The notes below the pieces were generated by a model, which searched no databases, was not told the origin of the DNA, and worked only from the letters and a program-made list of their open reading frames with translations. This document shows, piece by piece, positions 8,895 to 19,145 of a stretch of 64,000 nt of DNA. How positions within the stretch are numbered: position 1 is the first letter of the stretch; every line of letters starts with the position of its first letter. The position numbers were made by a program, and so were the translations under genes. Source of the stretch: Paracoccus lichenicola (GTDB taxonomy: Bacteria; Pseudomonadota; Alphaproteobacteria; Rhodobacterales; Rhodobacteraceae); NCBI RefSeq assembly GCF_009708075.1, contig NZ_WMBT01000006.1, forward strand, positions 62,001 to 126,000, given 5' to 3'.

Positions 8895-9926
8895 CTAGCC
8901 GTCGAACAAGGTCGCCTGGATTGGCACGGTGGGCGCCGCCAGCCCCAGATGCCGCCAGGCGCCCGCCGTCAACTGCCGCCCGCGCGGGGTCCGCGCGATC
9001 AGGCCTTGTTGCAGCAGGTAAGGCTCGATCACTTCCTCGATCGCGTCGCGGCTTTCGGACAGGGCCGCTGACAGGGTTTCCACCCCCACCGGCCCGCCGC
9101 CGTAATGCTCGGCCATCTGCATGAGATAACGCCGATCGGCCCCGTCCAGGCCCAGGTCGTCCACGCCAAGCCGAGTCAGCGCGGTATCCGCGATTTCCCG
9201 CGTCAACCGCCCGTCGCCCTCGACCAGGGCGAAATCCACGACGCGGCGCAGCAAGCGCCCCGCGATCCGGGGCGTGCCGCGCGCGCGGCGGGCGATCTCG
9301 CGCGTGCCTTCGGGTTCGGCCTGGATCCCCATCAGCCGCGCGCCGCGCTGCACGATCAGGTCCAGTTCGGGGATGGTATAGAACTCCAGCCGCGTCGGGA
9401 TGCCGAAGCGATCACGCAGGGGCGTGGTCAGCAGGCCGAGGCGCGTCGTCGCACCCACAAGGGTGAAGGGCTGCAATTCGATCCGCACGGTTCGCGCCGC
9501 CGGGCCTTCGCCGATCACCAGATCCAGCTCGAAATCCTCCAGCGCGGGATAGAGGATCTCCTCGACCGCGGGGTTCATGCGGTGGATCTCGTCGATGAAC
9601 AGCACGTCGCGGGCTTCCAGGTTGGTCAGGATCGCCGCCAGATCGCCTGCCCGCGCCAGCACCGGGCCGGATGTCATCCGAAAGTTCACGCCCAGTTCGC
9701 GCGCCATGATCTGCGCCAGCGTGGTCTTGCCCAGGCCGGGGGGGCCGAAGAACAGCGTGTGGTCCATCGCCTTGCCGCGCATCTTGGCGCTTTCGATAAA
9801 GACGCGCAGGTTGGCGCGCGCCTCGGCTTGGCCCACGAATTCGGACAGCATCTGCGGGCGCAGGGCGCGGTCCTCGGATTCGCCGTCCATGGGTTCCGGG
9901 CGCAGGGTCGGGTCTGGCTGGATCAT
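8895..9926 (-). CDS. ruvB: Holliday junction branch migration helicase RuvB
   Basis: AAA+ motor that with RuvA drives branch migration of Holliday junctions. Walker [10 protein letters not shown] is at residues 61-69 and Walker [12 protein letters not shown] follows. The winged-helix C terminus contains TPRGRQLT. Length of 343 is typical. The ATG overlaps the htpX stop (ATGA), so it is the last gene of the ruvC-ruvA-htpX-ruvB run. Confidence 0.98.
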   Translation of the reverse strand: MIQPDPTLRPEPMDGESEDRALRPQMLSEFVGQAEARANLRVFIESAKMRGKAMDHTLFFGPPGLGKTTLAQIMARELGVNFRMTSGPVLARAGDLAAILTNLEARDVLFIDEIHRMNPAVEEILYPALEDFELDLVIGEGPAARTVRIELQPFTLVGATTRLGLLTTPLRDRFGIPTRLEFYTIPELDLIVQRGARLMGIQAEPEGTREIARRARGTPRIAGRLLRRVVDFALVEGDGRLTREIADTALTRLGVDDLGLDGADRRYLMQMAEHYGGGPVGVETLSAALSESRDAIEEVIEPYLLQQGLIARTPRGRQLTAGAWRHLGLAAPTVPIQATLFDG

Positions 9927-10816
9927 CCGCGCCCCCAGGGTCCGCCGCGCCCGCTGCGCGGGATGGGCGAGGGGCGTTCGCGGGCGCCGCCACCCATCGC
10001 TATCAGCCGGGCGATCCGATCCTCGGTCGCGGGATGGGTGGCGAACAGGCGGTCCATGCGCAGCCCGTTCAGCGGGTTGACGATGAACATCGACGCCGCC
10101 GCAGGATTGCGTTCCGCGGGAATGTTCAGGGTCCGCCCCGCCATCTGCGAAATCTTCGCCAGCGCCGAGGCCAGCGCCTGCGGCTGGCCGCAGATCTGCG
10201 CACCCGTTGCATCCGCCTCGAATTCGCGGGCGCGGGAAATCGCCATCTGCACCATCATCGCGGCCAGGGGCGCGAAGATCATCGCCAGGATCGCGCCGAG
10301 GCCGCCGCCCCGGTCGTCGCGCCCGCCGGTGAACAGCATCATGTTGCCCATCATGGCAATGGCCCCCGCCATGGTCGCGGTAACGGTCATGGTCAGCGTG
10401 TCGCGGTGCTTGATATGGGCCAGTTCATGGGCGATCACCCCCGCGATCTCGTCGCGCGACAGGGTGCGGACGAGGCCCTGCGTCACCGCAACCGCGGAAT
10501 TTTCGGGATTGCGACCGGTGGCGAAGGCATTGGGCTGTTCGGTCGGCAGCAGATACAGTTTCGGCATCGGCAGGTCGGCCCGCCGTGCCAGCTCGGCAGT
10601 CAGCGCATAGAGATCGCCGCCCTGGCTGGGCGACAGTTCCACCGCGCCCTGCTGGCGCAGCACCATCTTATCGCTGTTCCACCAGGAAAAGACGTTCATG
10701 CCGCCCGCCAGCAGCAGCGCGATCACCGCGCCGCCCTGCCCGCCCAGCATCCAGCCCAACGCCATAACCAGGGCGGTCATGGCGGCCATCAGGATGAAGA
10801 CCTTCGCGTTGCCCAT
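9923..10816 (-). CDS. htpX: Membrane zinc protease HtpX
   Basis: M48-family inner-membrane metalloprotease involved in quality control of membrane proteins, functionally overlapping FtsH. Residues 8-55 hold two membrane segments. The zinc site [11 protein letters not shown] is intact, and a second pair of hydrophobic segments follows it. 297 residues fits the family. It overlaps ruvB by 4 bp and starts 10 bp after ruvA, an unusual insertion into a recombination operon. Confidence 0.95.
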   Translation of the reverse strand: MGNAKVFILMAAMTALVMALGWMLGGQGGAVIALLLAGGMNVFSWWNSDKMVLRQQGAVELSPSQGGDLYALTAELARRADLPMPKLYLLPTEQPNAFATGRNPENSAVAVTQGLVRTLSRDEIAGVIAHELAHIKHRDTLTMTVTATMAGAIAMMGNMMLFTGGRDDRGGGLGAILAMIFAPLAAMMVQMAISRAREFEADATGAQICGQPQALASALAKISQMAGRTLNIPAERNPAAASMFIVNPLNGLRMDRLFATHPATEDRIARLIAMGGGARERPSPIPRSGRGGPWGRG

Positions 10817-10826
10817 CGCTATCCCC

Positions 10827-11513
10827 TTACTCTTTCGGCGCCAGCAGTCGCAGCGCCGCGCGGATCAACGCGGGGGTTTGGGCGGTCGGTTCCCGCGCCT
10901 GCGCCTCGGCCACGGCCTGCGCGGCCTCAGAGGCAGCATAGCCGAGATTCGACAGCGCGGACAGCGCGTCGGACGTGGCGCGGGCGGCCAGCATGGCATC
11001 CGACGGCGCGGCGGGCCGGGCGGCGGGGACATCGGCGGTGTCGATGACGGCATCGGTTTCGACCAGCGGGACGCCCATGTCCACGCTCAGCGTCGCGCCA
11101 AGCGCCATGATCGAGGGCGCCTTGTCCTTCAATTCCAGCACCACGCGCTGCGCCAGCTTCGGTCCCACCCCGTTGGCCTTGCGGACGGATGCCCAATCGC
11201 CAAGCGCGATGGCGCGGCCCAACCCTTCTGGCCCCAGGGTGCCCAGGATCGCCAGCGAGACCTTGGCCCCCACCCCCTGCACGCCCGTCAGCAGCCGGTG
11301 CCATTCCTTTTCCAGCATCGACGGAAAGCCGAACAGTTGCAGCAGATCCTCGCGCACCATCAGGTCGGTGTAAAGCGCGACGGCCTGGCCTACCGGCGGC
11401 AGGCCGGCGGCGGTGCGGTCGCTGACATGGACGACATAGCCCACGCCGCGCACGTCGATCAGCACGTGGTCCCGCGCCCGGTGCAGGATGATTCCGGCGA
11501 TGCGCCCGATCAT
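10827..11513 (-). CDS. ruvA: Holliday junction DNA-binding protein RuvA
   Basis: Tetrameric junction-binding partner of RuvB. The start at 11513 overlaps the ruvC stop by 4 bp and gives MIGRIAG, the standard RuvA beginning, and 228 residues. Domain I (OB fold) is residues 1-65; helix-hairpin-helix motifs follow ([28 protein letters not shown]). An Ala/Pro-rich linker leads to domain III ([17 protein letters not shown]), which contacts RuvB. The linker is somewhat long, as is usual in Rhodobacterales. Confidence 0.97.
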   Translation of the reverse strand: MIGRIAGIILHRARDHVLIDVRGVGYVVHVSDRTAAGLPPVGQAVALYTDLMVREDLLQLFGFPSMLEKEWHRLLTGVQGVGAKVSLAILGTLGPEGLGRAIALGDWASVRKANGVGPKLAQRVVLELKDKAPSIMALGATLSVDMGVPLVETDAVIDTADVPAARPAAPSDAMLAARATSDALSALSNLGYAASEAAQAVAEAQAREPTAQTPALIRAALRLLAPKE

Positions 11514-12007
11514 GCCGACCGTTCCACGACGCGCAAGGCACGGCCTTGCAGGTGGCGGGCATGGCAGATGGCGATGGCCAGCGCGTCCGCCGCGTCGGCG
11601 CTGTCGAAGGTGACGCCGGGAAGCTGGACCTTGACCATGTGCTGGACCTGTTCCTTGCCCGCGTGTCCTACGCCCACCACGGTCTTCTTGACCGCGTTCG
11701 GGGCGTATTCGCCGACCGTCAGCCCGGCCTCGGCCGGGGCCAGCAGGGCGATGCCGCGCGCCTGGCCCAGCTTCAGCGTGCCGACCGCGTCCTTGTTGAC
11801 GAAGGTCTGCTCCACCGCCGCCGCGTCGGGCGAATGCGCCGCGATCACGGCGCAGAGGCCGCGATACAGTTGCGACAGCCGCGCGGCCAGGTCGCCCTCG
11901 GTCGTCTGGATCACGCCGTTCGCCACATGGCGCAGGCGCGACCCTTCGACCAGGATCACGCCCCAACCCATGTTCCTCAATCCGGGGTCGATGCCCAGAA
12001 CCTTCAT
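11510..12007 (-). CDS. ruvC: Crossover junction endodeoxyribonuclease RuvC
   Basis: Resolves Holliday junctions by paired nicks. The catalytic carboxylates are visible: Asp in [12 protein letters not shown], Glu in AVEQTF and the Asp pair in [15 protein letters not shown]. 165 residues is normal. First gene of the ruv cluster, 65 bp from the dnaE stop on the same strand. Confidence 0.97.
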   Translation of the reverse strand: MKVLGIDPGLRNMGWGVILVEGSRLRHVANGVIQTTEGDLAARLSQLYRGLCAVIAAHSPDAAAVEQTFVNKDAVGTLKLGQARGIALLAPAEAGLTVGEYAPNAVKKTVVGVGHAGKEQVQHMVKVQLPGVTFDSADAADALAIAICHARHLQGRALRVVERSA

Positions 12008-12072
12008 GCCCGCCTCTTTTCCGTTTTCAAAGGACTAGCACGAAAGGCGAACATCTGCCTAGGGGACAATCC

Positions 12073-15000
12073 TTATTCCTCGACCACGTCCAGCACGCCC
12101 GGAACCGCGCGCAAGGCCTGGCGCGCCGGGGTGGTCAGGGGGGCGTCGTTTGCGACCTCGATCTCGATCACCTGATCGCCTTCGCGGATGCGCAGCAGGA
12201 CCGGGCCGCGCGAGCGCGCGGGGACGGTGATCTCGGTGCGGATGCGGGCTAGGGTTTCGGCCAGGCGGGGGATGGTGTCGCTGCCCTGCATTTCCACCGC
12301 CAGGCAGCCCGCGCCCGCGTCGGCCACCACCTCGTCCATGGTGGCGACCGAGTTCGCCAGCATCTTCACCCCGTCGCTCGAAGGTTCGACCTTGACCTGC
12401 AGCACGACGTTCTGCCCCGGTTCCAGCCGGTCGCGGAATGCGGTCAGCAGGTCGGAAAACACCGTGACCTCGTACAGCCCGGTTGGGTCGGACAGGCTGA
12501 CGAAGGCGTAAGGCGTGCCCTTGGCGGACTTGCGTTCCATCCGCGCGGCGACCGTGCCTGCGATGCTGGCGACCAAGGGACCGCCCAGGGCCTCCTGGCT
12601 AATCTCGGCCAGGGTCTGGACCTTCTTGCGCTTGAGCGCGGGCAGGTAGTCGTCCAGCGGATGCCCGGACAGGTAGAAGCCCACGGCCTTGTGCTCCTCG
12701 GCCAGCTTTTCGGTGGGCAGCCAGATGCCGGTGATGGGCGGGCGGGGCGGCGGCAGATCCTCGCCCCCGCCAAACAGCGATGTCTGGCTGGACGCCGCCT
12801 GTTCCTGCACCGCCGCCGACCAGGCGCACAGCGCGTCCAGCCCCTTGACCACGCGGGCGCGGTTGTCGTCCAGAACGTCGAAGGCGCCCGCGCGGGCCAG
12901 CATCTCCAACGGGCGCTTGCCCACGCGCTTCATGTCCACGCGGCGGGCAAGGTCGTGGATGTCGCGGAAGGGCCGGTCGCCGCGCGCATCGTGGATCAGC
13001 TTCATCGCCTCGATACCGACGCCCTTGAGCGCGCCCAAGGCGTAGTGGATGCGGCCCTCGCCCACGCTGAAGGTGGGGGCGGACCGGTTGACGCAGGGCG
13101 GCACGATGGCGATCCCCATGCGGTCGCATTCGCGCTTGTAGATCGCCAGCTTGTCGGTCAGGTGGATGTCGCAGTTCATCACCGCGGCCATGAATTCGAC
13201 CGGATGGTTCGCCTTGAGCCAGGCCGTCTGATAGCTGACCACGGCATAGGCCGCCGCGTGGGACTTGTTGAAGCCGTAGTTGGCGAACTTTTCCAGCAGG
13301 TCGAAGACCTCGCCCGCCTTCTTGGGGTCCACGCCGTTGGCTACCGCGCCATCGACGAACTTCGGGCGTTCCTTGGCCATCTCGCTGGCGATCTTCTTGC
13401 CCATCGCGCGCCGCAGCAGGTCGGCGCCGCCAAGGCTGTATCCCGCCATGACCTGGGCGATCTGCATCACCTGTTCCTGATAAACGATGATGCCCTGGGT
13501 TTCGGCCAGGATGTGGTCGATCGACGGGTGGATGGATTCCAGCTTGCGCAGCCCGTTCTTGACCTCGCAATAGGTCGGGATGTTCTCCATCGGGCCAGGG
13601 CGATACAGCGCCACAAGCGCCACGATATCCTCGATGCAGGTGGGGCGCATCCGGCGCAGGGCGTCCATCATGCCGCTGGATTCCACCTGGAACACCGCGA
13701 CCGTGCGGGCCGAGGCGAACAGGTCGTATGTGGCCTTGTCGTCCAGCGGGATCAGGTTGATCTGGTTTTCCGTGCCGGGCGTCGGATCGTAAAGCTTGCG
13801 TCCGTCGGCGGCGACATGCAGCGGGCGGCCCTGCCCGTTGATCAGCTCGACCGCGTTCTGGATCACCGTCAGGGTCTTGAGGCCCAGGAAGTCGAACTTG
13901 ACCAGGCCGGCCACTTCGACCCATTTCATGTTGAACTGCGTGGCCGGCATGTCCGAGGCCGGATCGCGATACAGCGGCACCAGCCGGTCCAGAGGCCGGT
14001 CCCCGATCACCACGCCCGCCGCATGGGTGGAGGCGTTGCGGTAAAGGCCCTCAAGCTGCTCCGCATAGTCCAGCAGGCGCTTGACGACCTCCTCCTTGGC
14101 GGCTTCGCGCAGGCGCGGCTCGTCGGCGCGGGCCTTGGCGATGCTGACGGGCTTGACGCCTTCCAGCGGGATCATCTTGGACAGGCGGTCCACCTGCCCG
14201 AAGGGCATCTGCAAGACGCGGCCCACGTCGCGCACGGCGGCCTTGGACAGCAGCGCGCCGAAGGTGATGATCTGGCCCACCTTTTCCGCGCCGTAGCGGC
14301 CCTGGACGTAACGGATCACCTCCTCGCGCCGGTCCATGCAGAAGTCGATGTCGAAGTCGGGCATGGACACGCGTTCCGGGTTCAGGAAACGCTCGAACAG
14401 CAGGTTGTAGCGCAGGGGATCCAGATCCGTGATGGTCAGCGCATAGGCCACCAGCGACCCCGCGCCCGACCCCCGCCCCGGTCCCACGGGGATGCCGTGG
14501 TCCTTGGCCCATTTGATGAAATCGGCCACGATCAGGAAGTAACCCGGAAAGCCCATCTGCTCGATGATGCCCAGCTCGAAGTCCAGGCGGGCGTGGTATT
14601 CCTCGACGGAAACGGCATGGGGGATGACGCGCAGCCGCGCCTCAAGTCCCGCGCGGGCCTGGCGGCGCAGTTCCTCGACCTCGTCATCGGCGAATTTGGG
14701 CAGGATCGGGGCGTGCTTCTTGACCGCGAAGGCGCAACGGCGGGCGATCTCGACGGTGTTGTCCAGCGCCTCGGGCAGGTCGGCGAACAGGACGGCCATT
14801 TCCTCGGCCGACTTGAAGTAATGCTGCGGCGTCAGGCGGCGGCGGGGTTGGGACTGGTCCACATAGGCCTTTTCCGCGATGCAGATCAGGGCGTCATGGG
14901 CCTCGAACATCGACGCCTTGGGGAAATAGACATCGTTCGTGGCGACCAGCGGCAGGGATTTCGCATAGGCCAGGTCGATCAGCCCCCCTTCGGACGCGGC

Positions 15001-15543
15001 TTCGGCAGGCATCAAGGCGCCGTTCTCGCCCGGATGGCGCTGCAATTCGACGTAAAGCCGCTGGGGAAAGGCGGCAGCCAGCCGGTCGGCCAGGGCGTCG
15101 GCCTTGTCGCGCTGGCCTTGGGCGATCAGGCAGCCCAAGGGGCCGGTCGCCCCGCCGGTCAGGCAGATCAACCCCTCGGCATGGGCGAGGAGTTCGTCCA
15201 CCGTGACATGCAACGGCGCGCCGCCGTCGCGCAGGTAAAGGCAGGTGGACAGCGCCATCAGGTTCAGCCAGCCTGCCTGATTCTGCGCCAGCAGGACCAC
15301 CGGTCCCGTGGCGCCGTCCTGCAGCGTCATCTGGCAGCCGATGATCGGCTGGACGCCCTTGTCCATGGCCTTGACGCTGAATTCCAGGGCCGCGAACATC
15401 GCGTTGGTGTCGGTCAGCGCCACGGCGGGCATCCCGGCATCCGCCGCAAGACCGGGCAGCTTGCCCACGGGAATGGCGCCTTCCAGCAACGAATGCTCGG
15501 AATGTGTGCGAAGATGGATGAATCGGGGGGTTTTTGCAGCCAT
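12073..15543 (-). CDS. dnaE: DNA polymerase III subunit alpha
   Basis: Replicative polymerase catalytic subunit. I chose the ATG at 15543 (MAAKTPRFIHLRTHSEHSLL), because FIHLRTHSEHSLLEGA is the standard start of the PHP domain; a longer frame upstream lacks conservation. The product has 1156 residues. The order is PHP domain (about 1-260), polymerase core with PDFDIDFCMDRR carrying two active-site aspartates, helix-hairpin-helix repeats and an OB fold near the C terminus. There is no recognisable Shine-Dalgarno upstream. It is divergent from the ABC gene at 15641 with a 97-bp shared region. Confidence 0.97.
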   Translation of the reverse strand: MAAKTPRFIHLRTHSEHSLLEGAIPVGKLPGLAADAGMPAVALTDTNAMFAALEFSVKAMDKGVQPIIGCQMTLQDGATGPVVLLAQNQAGWLNLMALSTCLYLRDGGAPLHVTVDELLAHAEGLICLTGGATGPLGCLIAQGQRDKADALADRLAAAFPQRLYVELQRHPGENGALMPAEAASEGGLIDLAYAKSLPLVATNDVYFPKASMFEAHDALICIAEKAYVDQSQPRRRLTPQHYFKSAEEMAVLFADLPEALDNTVEIARRCAFAVKKHAPILPKFADDEVEELRRQARAGLEARLRVIPHAVSVEEYHARLDFELGIIEQMGFPGYFLIVADFIKWAKDHGIPVGPGRGSGAGSLVAYALTITDLDPLRYNLLFERFLNPERVSMPDFDIDFCMDRREEVIRYVQGRYGAEKVGQIITFGALLSKAAVRDVGRVLQMPFGQVDRLSKMIPLEGVKPVSIAKARADEPRLREAAKEEVVKRLLDYAEQLEGLYRNASTHAAGVVIGDRPLDRLVPLYRDPASDMPATQFNMKWVEVAGLVKFDFLGLKTLTVIQNAVELINGQGRPLHVAADGRKLYDPTPGTENQINLIPLDDKATYDLFASARTVAVFQVESSGMMDALRRMRPTCIEDIVALVALYRPGPMENIPTYCEVKNGLRKLESIHPSIDHILAETQGIIVYQEQVMQIAQVMAGYSLGGADLLRRAMGKKIASEMAKERPKFVDGAVANGVDPKKAGEVFDLLEKFANYGFNKSHAAAYAVVSYQTAWLKANHPVEFMAAVMNCDIHLTDKLAIYKRECDRMGIAIVPPCVNRSAPTFSVGEGRIHYALGALKGVGIEAMKLIHDARGDRPFRDIHDLARRVDMKRVGKRPLEMLARAGAFDVLDDNRARVVKGLDALCAWSAAVQEQAASSQTSLFGGGEDLPPPRPPITGIWLPTEKLAEEHKAVGFYLSGHPLDDYLPALKRKKVQTLAEISQEALGGPLVASIAGTVAARMERKSAKGTPYAFVSLSDPTGLYEVTVFSDLLTAFRDRLEPGQNVVLQVKVEPSSDGVKMLANSVATMDEVVADAGAGCLAVEMQGSDTIPRLAETLARIRTEITVPARSRGPVLLRIREGDQVIEIEVANDAPLTTPARQALRAVPGVLDVVEE

Positions 15544-15640
15544 GATCAGACATCTATCGCAACCTGCCGAAACAGCGCAATTGCCCCCGGCGTCACTTGC
15601 GCGATAAGCAGGCGGAAGGATTTGACCAAGGGGACAAGGT

Positions 15641-17161
15641 TTGACCGACGCGGCAGTTTTCCGGGCCAGGGGGATCGGCAAATCCTATCCCGGCGTCCGC
15701 GCCAACGACGACGTGTCCTTTGCCGTGGACCCGGGCGAGATCCACGCACTGCTGGGCGAGAACGGCGCGGGCAAATCGACGCTGGTCAAGATGATCTATG
15801 GCCTGGTTCGCCCCGACGACGGGCACATGGAACTGAACGGCCAGCCGCACCAGCCAACCGACCCCCGCGCCGCGCGGGCGGCGGGCGTGGCGATGGTGTT
15901 CCAGCATTTTTCGCTGTTCGACGCGCTGACGGTCGCGGAAAACATCGCGCTCGGGATGGAGAACCCGCCGCCGCAGCGCGCCTTGTCCGCCCGTATCGCG
16001 CAGGTCAGCCAGGACTTCGGCCTGCCGCTGAACCCCGCGCGCCGGGTCGTCACCCTGTCCGCGGGCGAACGCCAGCGGGTCGAGATCATCCGCTGCCTGT
16101 TGCAGAACCCGCGCCTGCTGATCATGGACGAACCCACCAGCGTCCTGACCCCGCAAGAGGCCGAACTGCTGTTCGCCACCCTGCGCAAGCTGGCGGATGG
16201 GGGGACCGCGATCCTCTATATCAGCCACAAGCTGGAAGAAATCCGCACCCATTGCGACCGCGCCACGATCCTGCGCGGCGGCCGCGTGGTGGACAGTTGC
16301 GACCCGCGCGCCCATTCCGCCCGGACGCTCGCCGCGATGATGGTGGGCGGGGAAATGCGCGCCATCGACCGCAGCGGACGCCAGGCGGGCGAGGTCCTGT
16401 TGCAGGTCCGCGCCCTGACGCAAGCGGCACCCACGGCCGAGGGCACGGCGCTGAAAGGCGTCACCCTGACCCTGCGCGCGGGCGAGATCCTGGGCATCGG
16501 CGGCGTCGCCGGGAACGGGCAGGACGAATTGCTGGCCGCGCTTTCGGGCGAGATCCGCGGCGCGTCCGGCACGATCCTGCTGGAAGGCGCGGACCTGTCC
16601 CGCCTTGGCCCCGAGGCGCGCCGCGCAGCCGGGCTGCTGGCCGCGCCCGAGGATCGGCTGGGCCATGCCGCCGTCCCGGATTTCAGCCTGGCCGACAACA
16701 CGCTGCTGACGGCGGGCGCGCGCAAGGGCCTGGTTCGCAAGGGCCTGATCGACCACCCCGCCGCTCGCGCCTTTGCCGCCGACATCATCCGCGCCTTCGA
16801 CGTGCGCACCCCCGGTTCCGGCACCGCCGCAAAGGCGCTGTCGGGCGGCAACCTGCAGAAATTCGTCATCGGGCGCGAGGTGATGCAGGCCCCCCGCGTG
16901 CTGGTGGTGAACCAGCCGACTTGGGGCGTCGATGCGGGCGCGGCCTCTGCCGTGCGCCAGTCGCTGCTGGATCTGGCGCGGCAGGGCGCGGGCGTCATCG
17001 TGATTTCTCAGGACCTGGACGAACTCTTGGAACTCTCCGACCGCTTTTGCGCGCTGAACGAAGGCCGCCTGTCCGATCCCGTCCCGACCGCAGGCTTGAG
17101 CCTGGACCAGATCGGCCTGATGCTGGGCGGCGCGCACGGGATGGAGGTGGCCCACCTATGA
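15641..17161 (+). CDS. Nucleoside-type ABC importer, double ATPase subunit
   Basis: Energises the importer encoded by the next three genes. It begins with TTG at 15641 behind AGGGGAC. Two ABC domains lie in one 506-residue chain. The first is canonical: LLGENGAGKSTLVKMI, LSAGERQRVEI and LLIMDEPTSVL. The second has a changed P-loop (GGVAGNGQDELLAAL) and NQPTWGVDAG in place of Walker B, the usual state in the RbsA/NupO/YufO group. The next gene overlaps by 4 bp. Binding-protein type (BMP) suggests purine nucleosides as substrate, by inference. Confidence 0.9.
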   Translation: MTDAAVFRARGIGKSYPGVRANDDVSFAVDPGEIHALLGENGAGKSTLVKMIYGLVRPDDGHMELNGQPHQPTDPRAARAAGVAMVFQHFSLFDALTVAENIALGMENPPPQRALSARIAQVSQDFGLPLNPARRVVTLSAGERQRVEIIRCLLQNPRLLIMDEPTSVLTPQEAELLFATLRKLADGGTAILYISHKLEEIRTHCDRATILRGGRVVDSCDPRAHSARTLAAMMVGGEMRAIDRSGRQAGEVLLQVRALTQAAPTAEGTALKGVTLTLRAGEILGIGGVAGNGQDELLAALSGEIRGASGTILLEGADLSRLGPEARRAAGLLAAPEDRLGHAAVPDFSLADNTLLTAGARKGLVRKGLIDHPAARAFAADIIRAFDVRTPGSGTAAKALSGGNLQKFVIGREVMQAPRVLVVNQPTWGVDAGAASAVRQSLLDLARQGAGVIVISQDLDELLELSDRFCALNEGRLSDPVPTAGLSLDQIGLMLGGAHGMEVAHL

Positions 17162-18234
17162 TCCGCCTTGTCCCCCGCTCTGAGGCTGCCCCCCTGTTGC
17201 AGATCGCCACGCCCGTCCTGGCGGTGCTGGCGACGATGATCGCGGGCGGCATCCTGTTCGCCATCATGGGCTATGACCCCGTGGCGGCGATCCGCACGAT
17301 CTTCTGGGATCCGCTGTTCGGCCCCGCTGCCGGTTATTCCCGCCCGCAACTGCTGGTCAAGGCCGCGCCCCTGATCCTGATTGCCTCGGGCCTTGCCGTG
17401 GGCTTTCGCGCGGGCATCTGGAACATCGGGGCCGAGGGGCAATACATCATCGGCGCGATCTGCGGCGCGGCCGTGGCGCTGGCCGCCTATCCCGCGCCCG
17501 AAATGTGGATCTTTCCCGCCATGGTGGTCGCGGGCGCGGCGGGCGGTTGGGCTTGGGGCATGATCCCGGCGCTGCTGCGCAACCGGTTCGGCGCGTCCGA
17601 GATCCTCGTGTCGCTGATGCTGGTCTATGTCGCGCAGCGCATTGCCGCCTGGATGGCCTTCGGCCCGATGCGCAACCCCGAAGGATTCGGGATGCCCGGA
17701 TCGCGCAACCTGCAACAATACCCGGCGGCCGCGAACCCCGAGCTGATCCCCGGCACCGGCGCGCATTGGGGCGTGGTCGCCGCCGCCCTGGCCGTGCTGG
17801 CGACCTGGTTCCTGATGTCGCGCCATATCCGCGGCTTTCACATCCGCGCGGCTGGCCTTGCCCCCCGCGCGGCTCGTTTCGCAGGCGTAAAGCCGGAAAC
17901 CCTGGTGGCCTTCTGCCTGGGCCTGTCGAGCGCGCTGGCGGGCATGGCGGGCCTGTTCGAGGTCGCAGGCCCTGCAGGCCAGATCACCGACACCGTGGGC
18001 GTGGGCTATGGCTTCACCGCGATCATCGTGGCCTTCCTGGGCCGGCTGCATCCCGTGGGCATCCTGCTGGCAGGCCTCTTGCTGGCGCTGACCTATATCG
18101 GGGGCGAACTGGCGCAACTGACGCTGAACCTGCCCGCCGCGACCGTGCAGGTGTTCCAGGGGATGCTGCTGTTCTTCCTGCTGGGCTTCGACCTGCTGAC
18201 CCGGTTCCGCATCGCCCGAAGGATCACGGCATGA
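17158..18234 (+). CDS. Nucleoside-type ABC importer, permease 1
   Basis: Integral membrane subunit of the BMP-type importer. It starts at the ATG overlapping the ATPase stop (ATGA) and gives 358 residues with about eight to ten hydrophobic segments. It belongs to the BPD_transp_2 family (conserved GFRAGIWNIGAEGQYIIGA and GFTAIIVAFLGRLHPVGIL). Both permeases of such importers are encoded side by side, as here. Confidence 0.9.
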   Translation: MIRLVPRSEAAPLLQIATPVLAVLATMIAGGILFAIMGYDPVAAIRTIFWDPLFGPAAGYSRPQLLVKAAPLILIASGLAVGFRAGIWNIGAEGQYIIGAICGAAVALAAYPAPEMWIFPAMVVAGAAGGWAWGMIPALLRNRFGASEILVSLMLVYVAQRIAAWMAFGPMRNPEGFGMPGSRNLQQYPAAANPELIPGTGAHWGVVAAALAVLATWFLMSRHIRGFHIRAAGLAPRAARFAGVKPETLVAFCLGLSSALAGMAGLFEVAGPAGQITDTVGVGYGFTAIIVAFLGRLHPVGILLAGLLLALTYIGGELAQLTLNLPAATVQVFQGMLLFFLLGFDLLTRFRIARRITA

Positions 18235-19118
18235 TCGACCTCTTCGCCCTGTTCCTGATGCTGCTGTCGGCATCGACCCCCATCCTGTTCGCCGCCCTGG
18301 GCGAGCTGGTCACTGAGCGCGCAGGCGTCCTGAACCTGGGGGTCGAGGGGATGATGATCGTGGGCGCCCTGGCCGGTTTCGCCGCCGCCCATCACACGGG
18401 CAATCCGTTCCTGGGCTTTGCCGCTGCTGCCCTGGCGGGTGCGCTGATCGCCCTGCCTTTCGCGGCCCTGACGCAGTTCCTGCTGGCGAACCAGGTCGCG
18501 TCGGGCCTGGCGCTGACGCTGTTCGGCCTGGGCCTCGCCGCGCTGTTCGGCAAGCCCATGGAGGGCGTCAAAGCCCCCGCCATGTCGCCCGGACCCCTGG
18601 GCCTCAACTGGATCGTCTGGCTGGGGCTGCTGATGGTCCCCACGATCTGGTGGTTCCTGAACCGGTCCCGCGCGGGCCTGATCCTGCGCGGCGTGGGAGA
18701 GAACCACGACGCGGCCCATGCCCTTGGCTACGACGTGCGCCGCGTGCGCATCGCGGCCATCGCCTTTGGCGGGGCCATGGCGGGCGTGGGCGGGGCCTTC
18801 ATCTCGATCGCCACGGTGCTGCAATGGACCGAGGGCATGACGGCGGGCGCGGGCTGGATCGCCCTGGCCATCGTGGTCTTCTCGAACTGGACCGCGCCGG
18901 GGGTTCTGGCGGGGGCGTGGCTGTTCGGCGGCGTCACCGTGCTGCAACTCCGCCTGCAGGCGGCGGGCGTGCGGGTGCCGGTGCAGCTTCTGTCCATGGC
19001 GCCCTATCTGGCGACGATCATCGTGCTGGTGGCGATCTCCGCCCGGCAGAAATACAGCCGCCGCGCGGGCGGCACCGCGCCCGGATCGCTGGGCCAGGAT
19101 TTTCATGCCCTGCGCTGA
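18231..19118 (+). CDS. Nucleoside-type ABC importer, permease 2
   Basis: Second integral membrane subunit, 295 residues, overlapping permease 1 by 4 bp. The family motif VLNLGVEGMMIVGALAGF lies near residue 30, with GVGENHDAAHALGYDVRRVR, a cytoplasmic coupling segment, further on. Same BPD_transp_2 family as the preceding gene. Confidence 0.9.
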   Translation: MIDLFALFLMLLSASTPILFAALGELVTERAGVLNLGVEGMMIVGALAGFAAAHHTGNPFLGFAAAALAGALIALPFAALTQFLLANQVASGLALTLFGLGLAALFGKPMEGVKAPAMSPGPLGLNWIVWLGLLMVPTIWWFLNRSRAGLILRGVGENHDAAHALGYDVRRVRIAAIAFGGAMAGVGGAFISIATVLQWTEGMTAGAGWIALAIVVFSNWTAPGVLAGAWLFGGVTVLQLRLQAAGVRVPVQLLSMAPYLATIIVLVAISARQKYSRRAGGTAPGSLGQDFHALR

Positions 19119-19145
19119 CGCGCGGGGCCAATCAGAGAGGACCGA

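Noticed and set aside
8771..9124. Protein gene of 117 codons in the folD/ruvB gap
   Set aside because: No Shine-Dalgarno, runs through hairpins and into ruvB antisense; better explained by the RNA candidate and repeats.
12661..18234. Very long open frame on the plus strand, antisense to dnaE at its start
   Set aside because: High GC gives long shadow frames. Only its last part (17158-18234) has family motifs and is called as the permease.
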